A stretch of 64,000 nt of DNA from the NCBI GenBank assembly GCA_963691705.1, contig OY829545.1, positions 13,159,893-13,223,892 on the forward strand. The letters are read 5' to 3'. Both the position numbers and the translations under genes were made by a program. Source of the stretch: Viola odorata. Its lineage: Eukaryota > Streptophyta > Magnoliopsida > Malpighiales > Violaceae. Of this stretch, positions 26,993 through 38,489 are shown one piece after another; within the stretch, counting starts at the first letter, position 1, and every line of letters starts with the position of its first letter. The notes below the pieces were generated by a model. It was not told where the DNA came from, did no database searches, and was given only the letters and a program-made list of their open reading frames with translations.

Positions 26993-29636
26993 AGAGTGCA
27001 GTGTTTGCAAAGATTATATCAACACTGGGAGAAATTTAATTTGTTTGGCGTGTTATCAGGATCTGGCCTTTTAAGAAATAAAAGAGGTTGGCCTTGTTCT
27101 CTCTGTGGAACAGCTCGCTACATCTTTTGAGGGACCAGTTACTAGCTACACGCCGACCTTTGCCCTTGTACATGTGTAGAATATGGGATTAATTGGAATT
27201 TGAAGTTTATTTTTTTGTCAGACTTCAGCTACTCTCCAACATCAATAAGGACCCACAGCAGTGCTTGAGATTGATACCAAGGAAATTAGAATTCAAGAGA
27301 CTTCTGCATTGTCAGGTCTGAGATTGTAGAAGCAGCTGGTGTAGTGGTTGAAGAAGTAATTGAATAAAAGTTATGAGAGAACCCACCTGAGGGATTCTAG
27401 TATTCTGACTGCAGCTGGACCAATCTTTTACTGGATGGAGCTCTACATTTGGTGTTATTAATTTGTTGTTTGACTTTGGAGGCGTGCTAGACGTGTGGAA
27501 TATTCAAGCAAGTATTCTGACATCTTTAGCAAAATTCTACCATCAGAGACTGCCACCCTTGGGTTTGGCCTCATGTAGATATGGTGACTGACCTGGTAAT
27601 GCCAGGTGGGCAACGCTTCTCTTTCCCCATTCCAATCCCTTAGGACACTAGTCTCTTGAACTGGGATGGATTTGCTGCCCTTTCCATATTCATTTCAATA
27701 TGATGATTTTACTTTCTTTATTTTCTGCAGGGATCTATTTGATTTTCTATATAGGATCCCCCCCCCCCCCCCCCCCCCCCCCCCACTTTTGTTAATAAAA
27801 AGCAAGTGAGGAAAGTTATATAGCAGAAAGATAATAGGGCATTCGTTTGAGGCTACCTTTGTCTTACTCTCCAAAGGTTTGTGATTTGTCTGTCGCAAAT
27901 TTATGATTTGATTTGTTCTTTGATCATGTGCATGATCTTCCCTTACTGTTTCTATGTCTCTATGCAGTGGTTATCATGTGGGTTTTTGTGCACAGAACAG
28001 GTTTTAGGTGTGGGCGGAGGTTAGGTTCATGCCACACCAGCCAGTTGATATGAATTAGCAGCAGGTAAAGGTACTGTTTTGCTCAAATCTTCAATAATTT
28101 CTAACTGTGTTCGTCTTGTGGCCTACTTTTATGGACAAAATTGTTTCTAGAAGTTTAGAATCCAAATGCTAACTTCCCTCTTCATTGCGTGAGCGGTACT
28201 AAGAATGTTAATTGTAATTTGGAAGTTTCTTGAGGCTGGTAATTACAACGTCGAGTAATCTGATTGATCAACATCTAAGCAGCACTTTTTACTTTCAGAT
28301 TGGCAATCCAGGAAGTTGCTGTGGCGGCCAGGCGGGTTAATTATCATGAAGTGTGCACTCTCTACACTTTGCAAATACACTTTACCTTGTTCGCCACTCA
28401 TTATTGTGAGTGAATGGCTTTGTTCTTATGAATTTTAAGGACATCACTGTCTGATGAGATATGCTGACTACCCCCAGCCCTCCCCAACTTGTCAGTGAAC
28501 ATTTTGTTACTTGTACAGGTATATAGCCACAGGAATTGAGTTACAATTTTTTTTGACACCCTTAGTATACAGATTTTTTCGTTTTTTGAAAGCAGCCCCT
28601 TAGTATATAGGAAATTGCTTCTTCATTTAATGGCTTTGCTTGTCATCGGCCAACAATTGGAGTTTTGTATCATGGTATTGAAACCATGTTTGCCGGTCGA
28701 TTACTCGATTTACTTCTCTTGAAATAAACTTGAGTTGTTGATTTAGAATCCTCAAGGACTGTGACTACTAAAAGTGCAGTTGCAGGGATGTTGAATTCTT
28801 TGATTTTGCCGCTACTGGCGTTGAGGGTTAATGAAAAAGTAGAGGTTGACAGAGCATTGAAATAAAGCCAGTGTTTTGCCATTGATTTGTTCATTACAAC
28901 ACTGCAGCCAATCTGCTATTTCTTTTTTTTTTTTTAGTAAACGCAAAATTATTTGTTCTTTACATTAATATTTTTTACGGCTGTTAAAAATTAAAATTCA
29001 TGTCTCCACCAATTCCTTAATTAATTTTTCTAATGAAATCAAATTCGAAATCCTTTCAATAATAGTATTCAACTTCTTATTTGCAATTCATCTCAATCTA
29101 ATTCATTTTTACCATATTTTATTTTACACAAGGTCATATTTATATCTACGCTATCAACTATCCGCGCATAATAATAAGAATACGAGTAATTAATATGCAT
29201 ATCACATACATATCCATTGTTAACCTATGTTTTTTTTTTCCATTTATAATGAGCAAAATGAATTTTTCTTTTCTTTTTATTAATATAATAAATTGTTTAT
29301 AAGGTTAAAGGGTCTATAAGGTCAAGAGTAATTAATTTCTTGTGAGTGATGTGGATTAGGAGGTGGGAAATAAAAAGAAGTAGGTTATTTTATAGATAGT
29401 CAAATTAATCGAAAATACATTTATTAAGAAAATTCTAATAAAAAGTTAATTATTGTCTTGAAAAATTAAAAAATTCTAATTATTGTTCGTATCAACCAAT
29501 AAAAAGACGAGTATTAATAAGTAATTGGATAACTTTTTAAATATTTTATTTCTTCTCAAAGTATATAACGGACGGAGGGAGTAATGATTTTCGGGCGTCT
29601 TTTTGTTTTCAACTAACTGACTGGATAGATAGGGTA
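26993..29636. other. CW-gene 3' flank and intergenic DNA
   Basis: No coding region is supported. Bases 26993-27450 are the probable 3' UTR. A 27-base C run lies at 27758-27784. Bases 28900-29560 are AT-rich. A single Stowaway-like terminus (GGACGGAGGGAGTA, near 29569-29582) occurs without a clear partner end. Confidence 0.5.
27758..27784 (+). repeat. Homopolymer of 27 cytosines
   Basis: An uninterrupted run of C between ATAGGAT and ACTTTTG. The minus strand is G27, capable of forming G-quadruplexes, and the plus strand could form an i-motif. Its exact length is prone to sequencing and amplification error. It lies about 770 bp beyond the CW-gene stop codon. Confidence 0.9.
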
Positions 29637-30010
29637 AGACTGACGCCCCAACTGCTGAGGCTCTAGCGCTTAGAGATGCTGCCACACAGGCTAGGCTATG
29701 GGGGTATGAAAATGTCATTCTTGAATCTGATTGCCTTCAGAACGTCTTGGCCCTGAACAACGGAGAGATCCTTTCTAACTATACAGGTTTGGTACTGGAG
29801 GAGGTGGCACGACTGGCAACTACTTTCAATAGTTGTTCCTACACGCACATAAAACGGTCCTCGAATGTTCCCGCACATGAGTTGAGCCAATTGGCTTTGA
29901 TTTCCAGCTTAGGAAATGTATGGATAGGGGAATGCCCCGAGGCGATCGCGCCTTTTGTAATTGCAGATTTGAACTAATAATATTATATCTCATTTTCAAA
30001 AAAAAAAAAA
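29637..30010 (+). mobile_element. 5'-truncated LINE (L1-type) carrying only an RNase H-like domain
   Basis: The insertion is bounded by a perfect 10-bp direct repeat AGATAGGGTA (29627-29636 and 30011-30020) and ends in a poly(A) tract (29998-30010). This is the signature of target-primed LINE integration. The body is open in one frame from 29639 to the stop at 29975-29977. It encodes TDAPTAEALALRDAA, ENVILESDC, SYTHIKRSSNVPAHELS and similar blocks typical of the RVT_3 RNase H-like domain at the C terminus of plant LINE polyproteins. There is no reverse transcriptase, so it cannot move by itself. It sits about 290 bp upstream of the LUMINIDEPENDENS ATG. The intact reading frame and exact target duplication suggest a fairly recent insertion. 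Confidence 0.88.
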
Positions 30011-30055
30011 AGATAGGGTAGGAGTTATACTCACCAAAGAAACAGAAGTATTTGT

Positions 30056-30088
30056 CACGTGCCAATTATTTTGGGAACTTGTCACGTG
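30056..30088 (+). promoter_or_regulatory. Pair of G-boxes upstream of LUMINIDEPENDENS
   Basis: Two copies of TTGTCACGTGC at 30052-30062 and 30079-30089, each holding a CACGTG core (30056-30061 and 30083-30088), 27 bp apart. CACGTG is the binding site of plant bZIP and bHLH factors. They lie about 220-250 bp before the start codon, just downstream of the LINE insertion. Function is inferred. Confidence 0.5.
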
Positions 30089-30165
30089 CTGATTTGGGCA
30101 GCTCCGTTTGTTCGTTTTACGCATCCCCTCTACAAGGCTCTCTATCGACCTCTCCCTTGGTCTTG

Positions 30166-30180
30166 AAACCCTAACCCTAA
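30166..30180 (+). promoter_or_regulatory. Telo-box in the LUMINIDEPENDENS proximal promoter or leader
   Basis: AAACCCTAACCCTAA, two telomere-type repeats, 124 bp before the ATG. Telo-boxes are common near the start sites of growth-related and translation-related plant genes and recruit TRB-type factors. The identical 15-mer occurs on the minus strand in the snoRNA promoter at 44524-44538. Confidence 0.55.
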
Positions 30181-30303
30181 TCCCCTTTGTTTCTATCAAA
30201 AAATCCTAATCACAAAAACAATTGTCCTTACATTCCGCATTATTGTTTCTCCACTGCACTGTAATGCGTTGTTCTCGTTTATTTAGGTTCGAGATCTCAG
30301 TTT

Positions 30304-33300
30304 ATGGTTTCGATGATGGAGGCGTTGAATGAGAATTTAACGGAGATACAGATAGGGAGCTCAGTGGAGTCGTTTCAGAAGTTTTTGGAGTCGCAAAAGG
30401 AGCTTTTCCATAGCCAGATCGATCAGCTACAAAGTATTGTTGTCACTCAATGCAGACTCACCGGCGCAAATCCCCTCTCCCAAGAGATGGTAGTGTTTTC
30501 CAAGAATTTTAACCTCTATTGGTTATAGTTCTTGAGTGTTGTTCGTTCATTTTCGACGATGCTGATGTTTGTCTTGCTTTCTTCTTTTTAATTATTTTGC
30601 AGGCAGCAGGGGCTCTGTCTATAAAAATAGGTAAGTGATGTATATAATGGCTGTTTCCAGAGCTTGGTTCCTTTTTCTGTTGAATTTTGTGAATTCTAGC
30701 TGTGTAGTTTGCTTAGCTAATTATGTGTATGAATGTGTGGTTTGGTGATTGTAGTGTAGCTTAGAAAGTTAGAGTTTTGGATCAAATAAGCAATCGTGGT
30801 TGGGGGAACAGCTTGGTCACCGCAAAAAAAACTTCTTAATTCTTCTCTTTTACAAATGTTGTATCAGCAATTGTTGCGCAAAAGATTAAGGATGCTTGCT
30901 TGTTTTAGTTGCTGATGGTAGGATTTTGTCTCATGAGCAGATTAAGTGAACTTGGAGTGACTTCATTTTAGTGGCTAGTGGCTACTATCGTGTTTTCTTT
31001 CTTTGTTTTGTTTTTCTCCTTGCATATTTGAAGAGTTTAGATCAGGAGTCTTGCAACTTAAGGTTGGGTTTAGTAATTCTCAAGACTTCAACTTTGTTGA
31101 CAATTTGGCAGGAAAAAGACCAAGGGATTTGCTGAATCCCAAGGCTGTAACTTATATGCAATCAGTTTTCTCTATTAAAGATGCAATCAGCAAGAAGGAA
31201 TCTCGTGAAATTAGTGCTCAGTTTGGTGTTACAATCACACAGGTGATGTTCCTTTTTGTTGTGCTTTCAGTTACTCATTTTCCTATCTCCTTTCCTTTAC
31301 TCTGCTTAATTTTTGAAAGTATTCCTTACTTTGCTTTGGATGATAGAACGTAATTAAGTTTTCATGGCATCACTTTCCCTTCATACTATGCTTGGACTTG
31401 TATGATACTAAAATAGATGTTTCTTAAGCAGCTGTGCTTGTTATTTGAAGCACTCTCTTCTCGTTATCCATCTCTTTGCTTTGTTCTAATCTTGCTGATT
31501 AGTTGTTATTATTTCAACCCTATGTTAATTCAAATGTCTCATCTTTTAGTTGTTCCTGTGTTTTGATTTGTGGACTGTAGGTTAGAGATTTTTTTAATAG
31601 CCAACGCACAAGAGTGAGAAAATTAGTCCGGTTGTCAAGGGAGAAGGCTATCAGAGCTAGGTCACATCAAGAACAACCAGACAGGACCCCTACAAGCTGT
31701 GATGCTATAATTTCCACTGATCCAGTGCCTCTAAGTTATGTTGCCCCTGATCCGGTTAATGGAAATTCTTTAACCTCCTGTCCAGGTTTCTTAGATTCTG
31801 GTGGCGTTGATTCAGCTGTCCTAAACTCTGGTTGCCCTGTTGTGGTTCCTGAGAGCTCTTCTGGTGGTTTTGCAGTTCCCCTAAACTCTGCTGGACCAAA
31901 TCCAGTACCATTAAACTTTTCTTGGACAAATCCAGTTTCCCAAATCTCTGTGGGCCCTGATACCATTCCCTTAAGCTCTGTGGGTCCTATTCCACTTCCC
32001 TTAAACTCTGTGGGTCCTAATCCAGTTCCCTTAAACTCTGTGGTTCCTAATCCAGTTCCATTAGGTTCTTTTGGACCCAATCCTGTCCCCTTAGAGTCTG
32101 TTCACCCTTCCAATGTTGAAGACACACCATCTTGCTCGACACAGGATGAGATATTACCTGGGTTAGATGGCCTAGACAGACATTTTGTGGAGGATATTTT
32201 TTATTTGCTTCGGAAAGAAGAAACGTTTTCTGGGCAGGTGAAACTGATGGAAAGGATCTTGCAAATACAAAATCCAACAGTGTTAAATTGGTACTCCACA
32301 CATCACTATGTTCATACCATCCTACAAGCTGTATTTCCTCCCTTTATGTATAACATTTCTTATGCCGCTCAGGTTTCTGATAAAAGGTGGCGTGATGATT
32401 TTGGCTACCTGGTTGAGTGAAGCAGCTGCTGAAGAACAGACTAGCGTGCTCCTTATTACCCTTGAAGTACATACTGATTCCTAGTACTGCTTACTATGTT
32501 TGTGGTTTGCTATCTTGCTTAGATTTGTGATTGTGCAGGTTCTTTGCCATTTGCCTTTACATAAAGCTCTTCCTGAACATATGTCAGCCATACTGCAAAG
32601 TGTCAATAAGCTCCGGTTTTACAGGACTTCAGGTGTGCTTTTTTTGTCTTTCTCGTTTCTTAGAGACTTATCCTTTGTTTTGTGGCAGCTGCATATTCTC
32701 TCCTTTTTCTCATGGTTATGTTTTCATGTTTGTCGTCAGTGTTTAATTAACAAATAGGTAATTGGCCCCGTATAGGTTTTTCCATCTGAGTGTGCATATT
32801 GCTTGAGTATACCTGTTTTGGATATGTCTGATTTTCAAAGAACACTCCTGTAGTTTAGTCTCCATCTCCTGTGATTATTGGCAACAATTTTGGTGTCTGT
32901 TGTTTTTGTGCTTTATCTGTGTTCTTTTACCCTCAACTGTATTTTTTAGTCTCATTTATCTGATTTGAAGATCAGACATATCAAACAGGGCAAGGCTTTT
33001 GGTGTCAAGGTGGAGTAAAATATTTGCTAGATGCCAAGCTATGAAAAAACCAAATGGCATGCGATCTTCCACAGATGCACAGGAGCTGATACTGAAGCAG
33101 AGGTAAGTCCATGTCTTTAGACTCTTTACCTCTATGCTATATGTCTAAGATTTTTTCAGCATATCTCATTGGCTCTAATTCTGTGCAGCATCGATGAAAT
33201 TATGGGCAATGGATTGTGGCAGCCTATTGTTGATAATCATGTAAGTTATTTGGCAAACCGCCTGGGGAAAAAAGTGAACTGATCTTAAAAATGAATCCAA

Positions 33301-36300
33301 CCCTCCACCACTCACCCACCCACCCACACACGCACACCAATGTTGACGAACTTGTAATTTCCTGGCTAATCATGATTCTTTTTAATTGTTGTTTTTCTCT
33401 CTTTTTGTGTGCGTTCAGGATAATGCTCTTGCTTTGCCTCTTGAAGGATCAGGACATATCAGGTGTGCCTATATGATCATTTGTCTTGCTTTTACTCAAG
33501 TTTTAGCTGTGTTGTTACTAAGTAATTTTTTTCTCTAGGAAAATGGAAGCATCACAGCAATCATTGAAGCTATTGCCTGCATCAGCAGATGATCCTAATA
33601 GGAAGCATGTCCTAGGCATGCCATCATCCCGTATCCCTCAAAACTTTCTTATGACCTTTACTTTTATATGGATAAAAATAAAGTAACTGTAGGTATCTTA
33701 AGTGCCTTCAGTGAGTGTAATATTCCATTTGTCAGGATGAGTTTTTACATTTTTTTCTGTTAAATCTATCTAATATTAGAAGGTCCTTCTCAGCTGTTTC
33801 TATTTGCTTTCTTATGGTTTTTGAAGGACCTTTGGGTGCTGTGATTTCCATTATCTCCTATTCCTTCTCAACGCTATGCTGGTCTTGCGTTTCCTATAGT
33901 GATCTTTGAAAATTGTCCGTTTGAGTTCGGCATCATTAGAGCATGTAAGATGTAAGTGTGCATTTTTAACCAGGAAATGATCAGGTCTGGCATTGAAATT
34001 AGAGCCTGTTGTAGAGCCTATTTACCTGAAAAATTGGTCATTTCGTACTGACCTGAAATCATTCATGCATGTACAAATATTGCACTGCTTTATTATCTGT
34101 ATGAATCATACACTCCTTAACTAGCAACAGATAATCGAGAACGGAGAAAAGTTCAGCTTGTGGAACAGCCAGGGCAGAAAACAGCTGGCAGAAGCCCCCA
34201 GACCACTAAAGCAGCACCTGTTAATCAAAGCCGCCCAATGTCTGCTGATGATATTCAAAAAGCAAAAATGCGTGCCCTATACATGCAGCAAAAGTATGGG
34301 AAAACTGGTTCTCCTTCTAAAACAAGTAATGATATAAAAACTGGAGGTCTTAATAAACCTTCCATTTCAAGTACTACATCCATCAATTTGCCCCAAGTTT
34401 CTAAAGTTCCTGTTCCACGTAAGATTGAGGAGCTAAAAAAAGTAGTAATATCTCCCCAAATCACTTCTACTAAGGATGATGGTTCTCTTGATCAATTGCA
34501 AAAAACAAATTTAAAGCAGACATTGGGGGAAATTTGCAACAGGGCCGAGATCCAGTGGCAGACACCACCAGGTACTTTTGCTTCTGGTGTTTCGTTGTTG
34601 GTTAATTTAACTTTTGTTACTAAGAATTAGTATAGAAAGATATTTAGTGATTATTCTCAAAGAAAAAAAGAAGATATTCAGTGATTCTTTACAGGTAAAG
34701 CGAGTTGTTACTGTAGAATAGTTCTCAAAATAGTGACATAGGGTGACAGTGGTAGTGGTTCCTGCATATGGAGGAGTTAGATTCTAATGTTTGTTTGAAC
34801 AAGGAATTTTATGCTTTTCTTTTCAATAAATAATTCTTGAAATCAACAGATATAGAACGTTTGTCATTTCTTTTATGGAATCAAATCATTTGGACCAATA
34901 TGTACAGGGTTACCTGGTTGTTCTGGAAGTTTTAGGCTTTGCTATGTTGTTTTTGGGCCGTTTGAGGATTAATTTGTCAACATTGCCCTCATTTAATCCC
35001 ATGTCTGCGCCATCTGTGTTAATATTGGCTTTCAGGTTTCCAGTCAACCTTATGTTACAACAACTGGATTCCCTTAATTAAAAAGAACATAGCGATGAAC
35101 CCTACAAATGGCAGCTAAACTCTAGTAAAGAATAATTTGCAACTTTTTGACAAGAAAAAGAACATGCAACTAATCAACCTATTGGGATTGGTCTCATTTT
35201 TTACTAGAACTTTGGGGTTACTTTTATGTTTCAGCATAAGATGATGCAAATGATTAATATCTTTCTCTTGGGTTATTCGCCTGGTCTATTCCGGATGACA
35301 TGTATTGGTGTTTGTGCGCTGGACGGCTGGAGAAAAAATTGATTTGAGATTATCCAGCCCAGATGGTTTAATAGGATGTCATTGGGTATTTTCAGATAAT
35401 GCTGTATTAATTGGATTTTACAGAGTTTTTGGTTTTAAACCTGTTGATGTGATTTTTCTATGGATTACAGTATCAATGCTTTTAATCTGTAGTGTCAATT
35501 TCCAAATTGGGTATATATGTGGACTATGTCAAACGGTCTTTCATAAATTTTATCTTGTTAAAGAAAAGACTATAATGTGAAAGTACGATTTCCTCTTTCT
35601 TAATCCAAAATATTGTAACTTTGGGTTTTGAGTTCAATTCTTAAAAACATGAATGGATTTAAAAAAAAAAAGTTCATGGCCTTTCAGAAGGTTGATGTAC
35701 TAATCGCGTGATTTAGTCTTCCTTTTTGTTCATTTTTTTTCCATCCTTCAATTCTTTTGGTTTTATCTCCTCAAATCTGAACTGCTACATATTGCAGCCA
35801 AAAGTTGTTAATTAGCATTGATGTATAGACTACTTTATACTCCTTGGACTCCGTAAAATACCAGCCCTTCATGATATTTTTCGTTTCTGCAGAAGTAAAA
35901 CTCATTGATCTTTGGGGAGTGGGCAGTGGTGAGAATAGCAAAGAAATTGATGTTCAGAAACACAGAAACCGTAGGGAGATGGAAATCATCTACAGAACCA
36001 TCCAAGAGATACCATCTAACCCCAAGGAACCATGGGACCTCGAGATGGACTATGATGACAGTTTAACACTAGAAATTCCAATTGAACAGCCACCTGATGT
36101 TGTTGATGGTGCAGAAACCCAGGTCCCTCATAATGAATGTGTAAACCCAGAAATCGCAGCGGCACACCCCTTGCCCAGTAACGCCGGTGGTGGGAATGCA
36201 GCCGAACCGGATCTCGAGTTGCTTGCTGTTCTGCTAAAAAATCCACAGTTGGTTTTCGCACTGACTTCTGGGCAAGCTGGGAATGGAGTGAATGAAGAAA

Positions 36301-37706
36301 CTATTAAGCTGCTTGATATGATTAAAACAGGAGGGGCTGGTTTAGCAGGTCTTTTAAATGGTGGAAAAGCAGAGGAGAAAGTTGAAGTATCTCTTCCATC
36401 GCCAACTCCCTCGAGCAACCCCGGAACGGTGCGTGACTTAGGCTCATGCTGCACGTTTTGCCACAAATCACTAAAATGTTGTGAACTTTTAGCGGGTATA
36501 AGCATAGTAGTAGTAATCAATGTTTAGGATGCATGTCTAAAACTTGATAAAATATAGTGCACAAGTTTCTCCATTAGATTCAAAATTATGTCAAAAAAAT
36601 AAAAAACAATAAGCTTCCATGCAACTAAACTAGGTGTTTGTGGCTTGGGATTTCCACCATCAATGGGCTTAAGATGTGGTTTGTGTCTGTTTAGGGTTTT
36701 TAAGGCTCAAGTTTTTCTTTTTGATCTTTTTCTGCACGGCTTCATGAACAGTATTTTGACACCACCACACAAAAGAATGGTCTTGTTCTTCCATATAAAA
36801 TAAATTGTAGGAAAAAGGGAAATGAAAGTATAATGAGGTTAATGTGTTGGTTTTTGGGCTGTAAATTGTAATTCACCTGTACTGATGTTTTCTTTTTTGG
36901 CCTTCTTTCCTTCAAATTACTTGCAAACTTTGCAGGGTGGATGGAGACCAGAAGTTGCAAAGAATCCATTCTCACAGCAGCGTAGTAGTAGTCCAATGGT
37001 GAACAGAGTTGGGTACAATGATACTCCTTCAGCAGAAAACCTCACTAACTTGCTGCAATTACAACAGCAATTGAGCATGGCATCACCATCTCAACAAGTT
37101 CCGGCACCTCTGCATCCTCATTCATATCCTCAAACGAATGACATAACACAGGAGACAATAAATCGCAGAGTGTTTCACCCATCACACCAGATTCACCCGA
37201 CTAATTCCTCTACATTACCAATGTCAACCTCGGAAATGAACCATATGCGTGTGATGCGTTACGAGACATCTCCAGCTTTTGCCATGAGTGGTCCAGAGAG
37301 ACGGCAAGTCTCGTTTCCTATGTCACAACAACTTCACATGGCCGAACCACCTCCGGTTGTGTACCCCGGTAGGGGAGCTACCGGGAATGTAGGTCATGCA
37401 CCTGATTCTTGGAGGGTTAGGCAGGGTTTAGGGTCAAATTCGTTTTCTCAAGTTAATCAAAACAATTATGATCCATTGATTGGGGGGAGAAATGAATACG
37501 AGTCATGGAGTCCAGAGGATGATAGTCCTAGTAGTAGTAGGTCACAACAAGAGTACAACATGCAATTGCAAGGGAGAAACTATTCGGGTCTGAGAACGAA
37601 TACTGGATGGGAATATAGATCTGATGATAATAACATGCCAAGGCAACGGAATTCTTCTTCTGGGTATCCTGACCCGAACCGGAATGGTAAGCGCCGGTGG
37701 CGTTGA
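30304..37706 (+). CDS. LD: LUMINIDEPENDENS (LD), homeodomain regulator of flowering time
   Basis: Thirteen exons assemble in frame to 1103 aa: 30304-30489, 30603-30630, 31112-31242, 31581-32290, 32373-32466, 32539-32632, 32976-33102, 33189-33240, 33419-33462, 33539-33630, 34125-34571, 35893-36428, 36936-37706. Blocks match LD throughout: LFHSQIDQLQ, MAAGALSIKIGKRPRDLLNP, a divergent homeodomain about residues 73-135, a TFIIS-N/LW-like helical domain about 320-435, EQPGQKTAGRSPQT, RPMSADDIQKAKMRALYMQ, PKEPWDLEMDYDDSLT, EVSLPSPTPSSNPG and a C terminus in KRRWR. Arabidopsis LD acts in the autonomous pathway, lowering FLC expression, in the nucleus. This protein is about 150 aa longer than my memory of Arabidopsis LD (953 aa), partly from a Pro-rich repeat in exon 4. 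A second ATG at 30313 is an alternative start. Intron 11 is long (34572-35892). Confidence 0.95.
31876..32103 (+). repeat. In-frame minisatellite in LD exon 4
   Basis: About seven imperfect units of 30-39 bp encoding variants of GPNPVPLNSV (for example GPIPLPLNSVGPNPVPLNSV, then VPNPVPLGSFGPNPVPLES). They fall between the homeodomain and the LW-like domain, residues about 214-290. All units keep the frame. Copy-number differences between alleles would change protein length by multiples of about 10-13 aa. Confidence 0.85.
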
Positions 37707-38489
37707 CTGGGATATTATTACCTTGGAGGAGGATGGTGGTGAGCTGAGTATAGAAGAACCAAGGACATTCTAACAGCAATCTTCTTTCATTTACTCTCGT
37801 TGAATTTGAATTTTTGACCCCAACAGAAGAAAAGAAAAAATACTACTAGACACTTATTGTTGTTCTCTTGCTTTGTATGTAAAAGCGCTGTGGTAGGCCT
37901 AATGGACAGACGCCCTCCATCATTCTTAGGAAGAAAAATCATTTTCTCCATATCCCGGCGGGGAAAGAAGAAGAATCTGTACAAAATTGTTAGAAATGAG
38001 AGTATTCGCTACTTCCTGAATGCCAAGGTCATACGAACTACAAATCACGGCGGCGTGTAAGTTGAGTATAAATGTGAGTCGTCACTTCAAAAGTTGTGTA
38101 TATCAGAGAATCCTATGTTCCAAACTTGATGCTTTATGTTTTTCAAGAGAATTTTTATTTTTTTAATAAAAAATATATTTTTATTTTTTCCTAAAATGTC
38201 TCCAAATGGGCCCTAAACAATTCCGTTCCCGGATGCCCGGTACGGCGAGAGAAGCCCAGTCTTTATTCTTATTCTCTGCCACGTGGCAAGCAACCAAGTT
38301 CTTATTCTTTACGCGACTTCTAATAAAAGTAGTCAGTCAGTCGTATCGCATCTTCCCTTTCCCAGCTCCAAAACGCACAAAAAAGCCACGCGCCACGCGC
38401 CACGCGCCACCTAATCATAGACCCCGACGCCACCGTTAAACACCTCCGGAACAGACACACACACTGCTGCCAAGTGCTATTCCGTAAAG
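37707..38489 (+). promoter_or_regulatory. LD 3' flank and MTP promoter with a palindromic G-box
   Basis: No gene between LD and the MTP gene. A perfect palindrome GCCACGTGGC (38278-38287), a strong G-box, lies about 205 bp before the MTP ATG. A short GC-rich GCCACGC repeat (38385-38410) follows, then a leader rich in C and A. bZIP/bHLH binding is inferred from the core alone. Confidence 0.5.

Noticed and set aside
29569..29582. Stowaway terminus GGACGGAGGGAGTA
   Set aside because: No matching left end was found, so no complete element is claimed.
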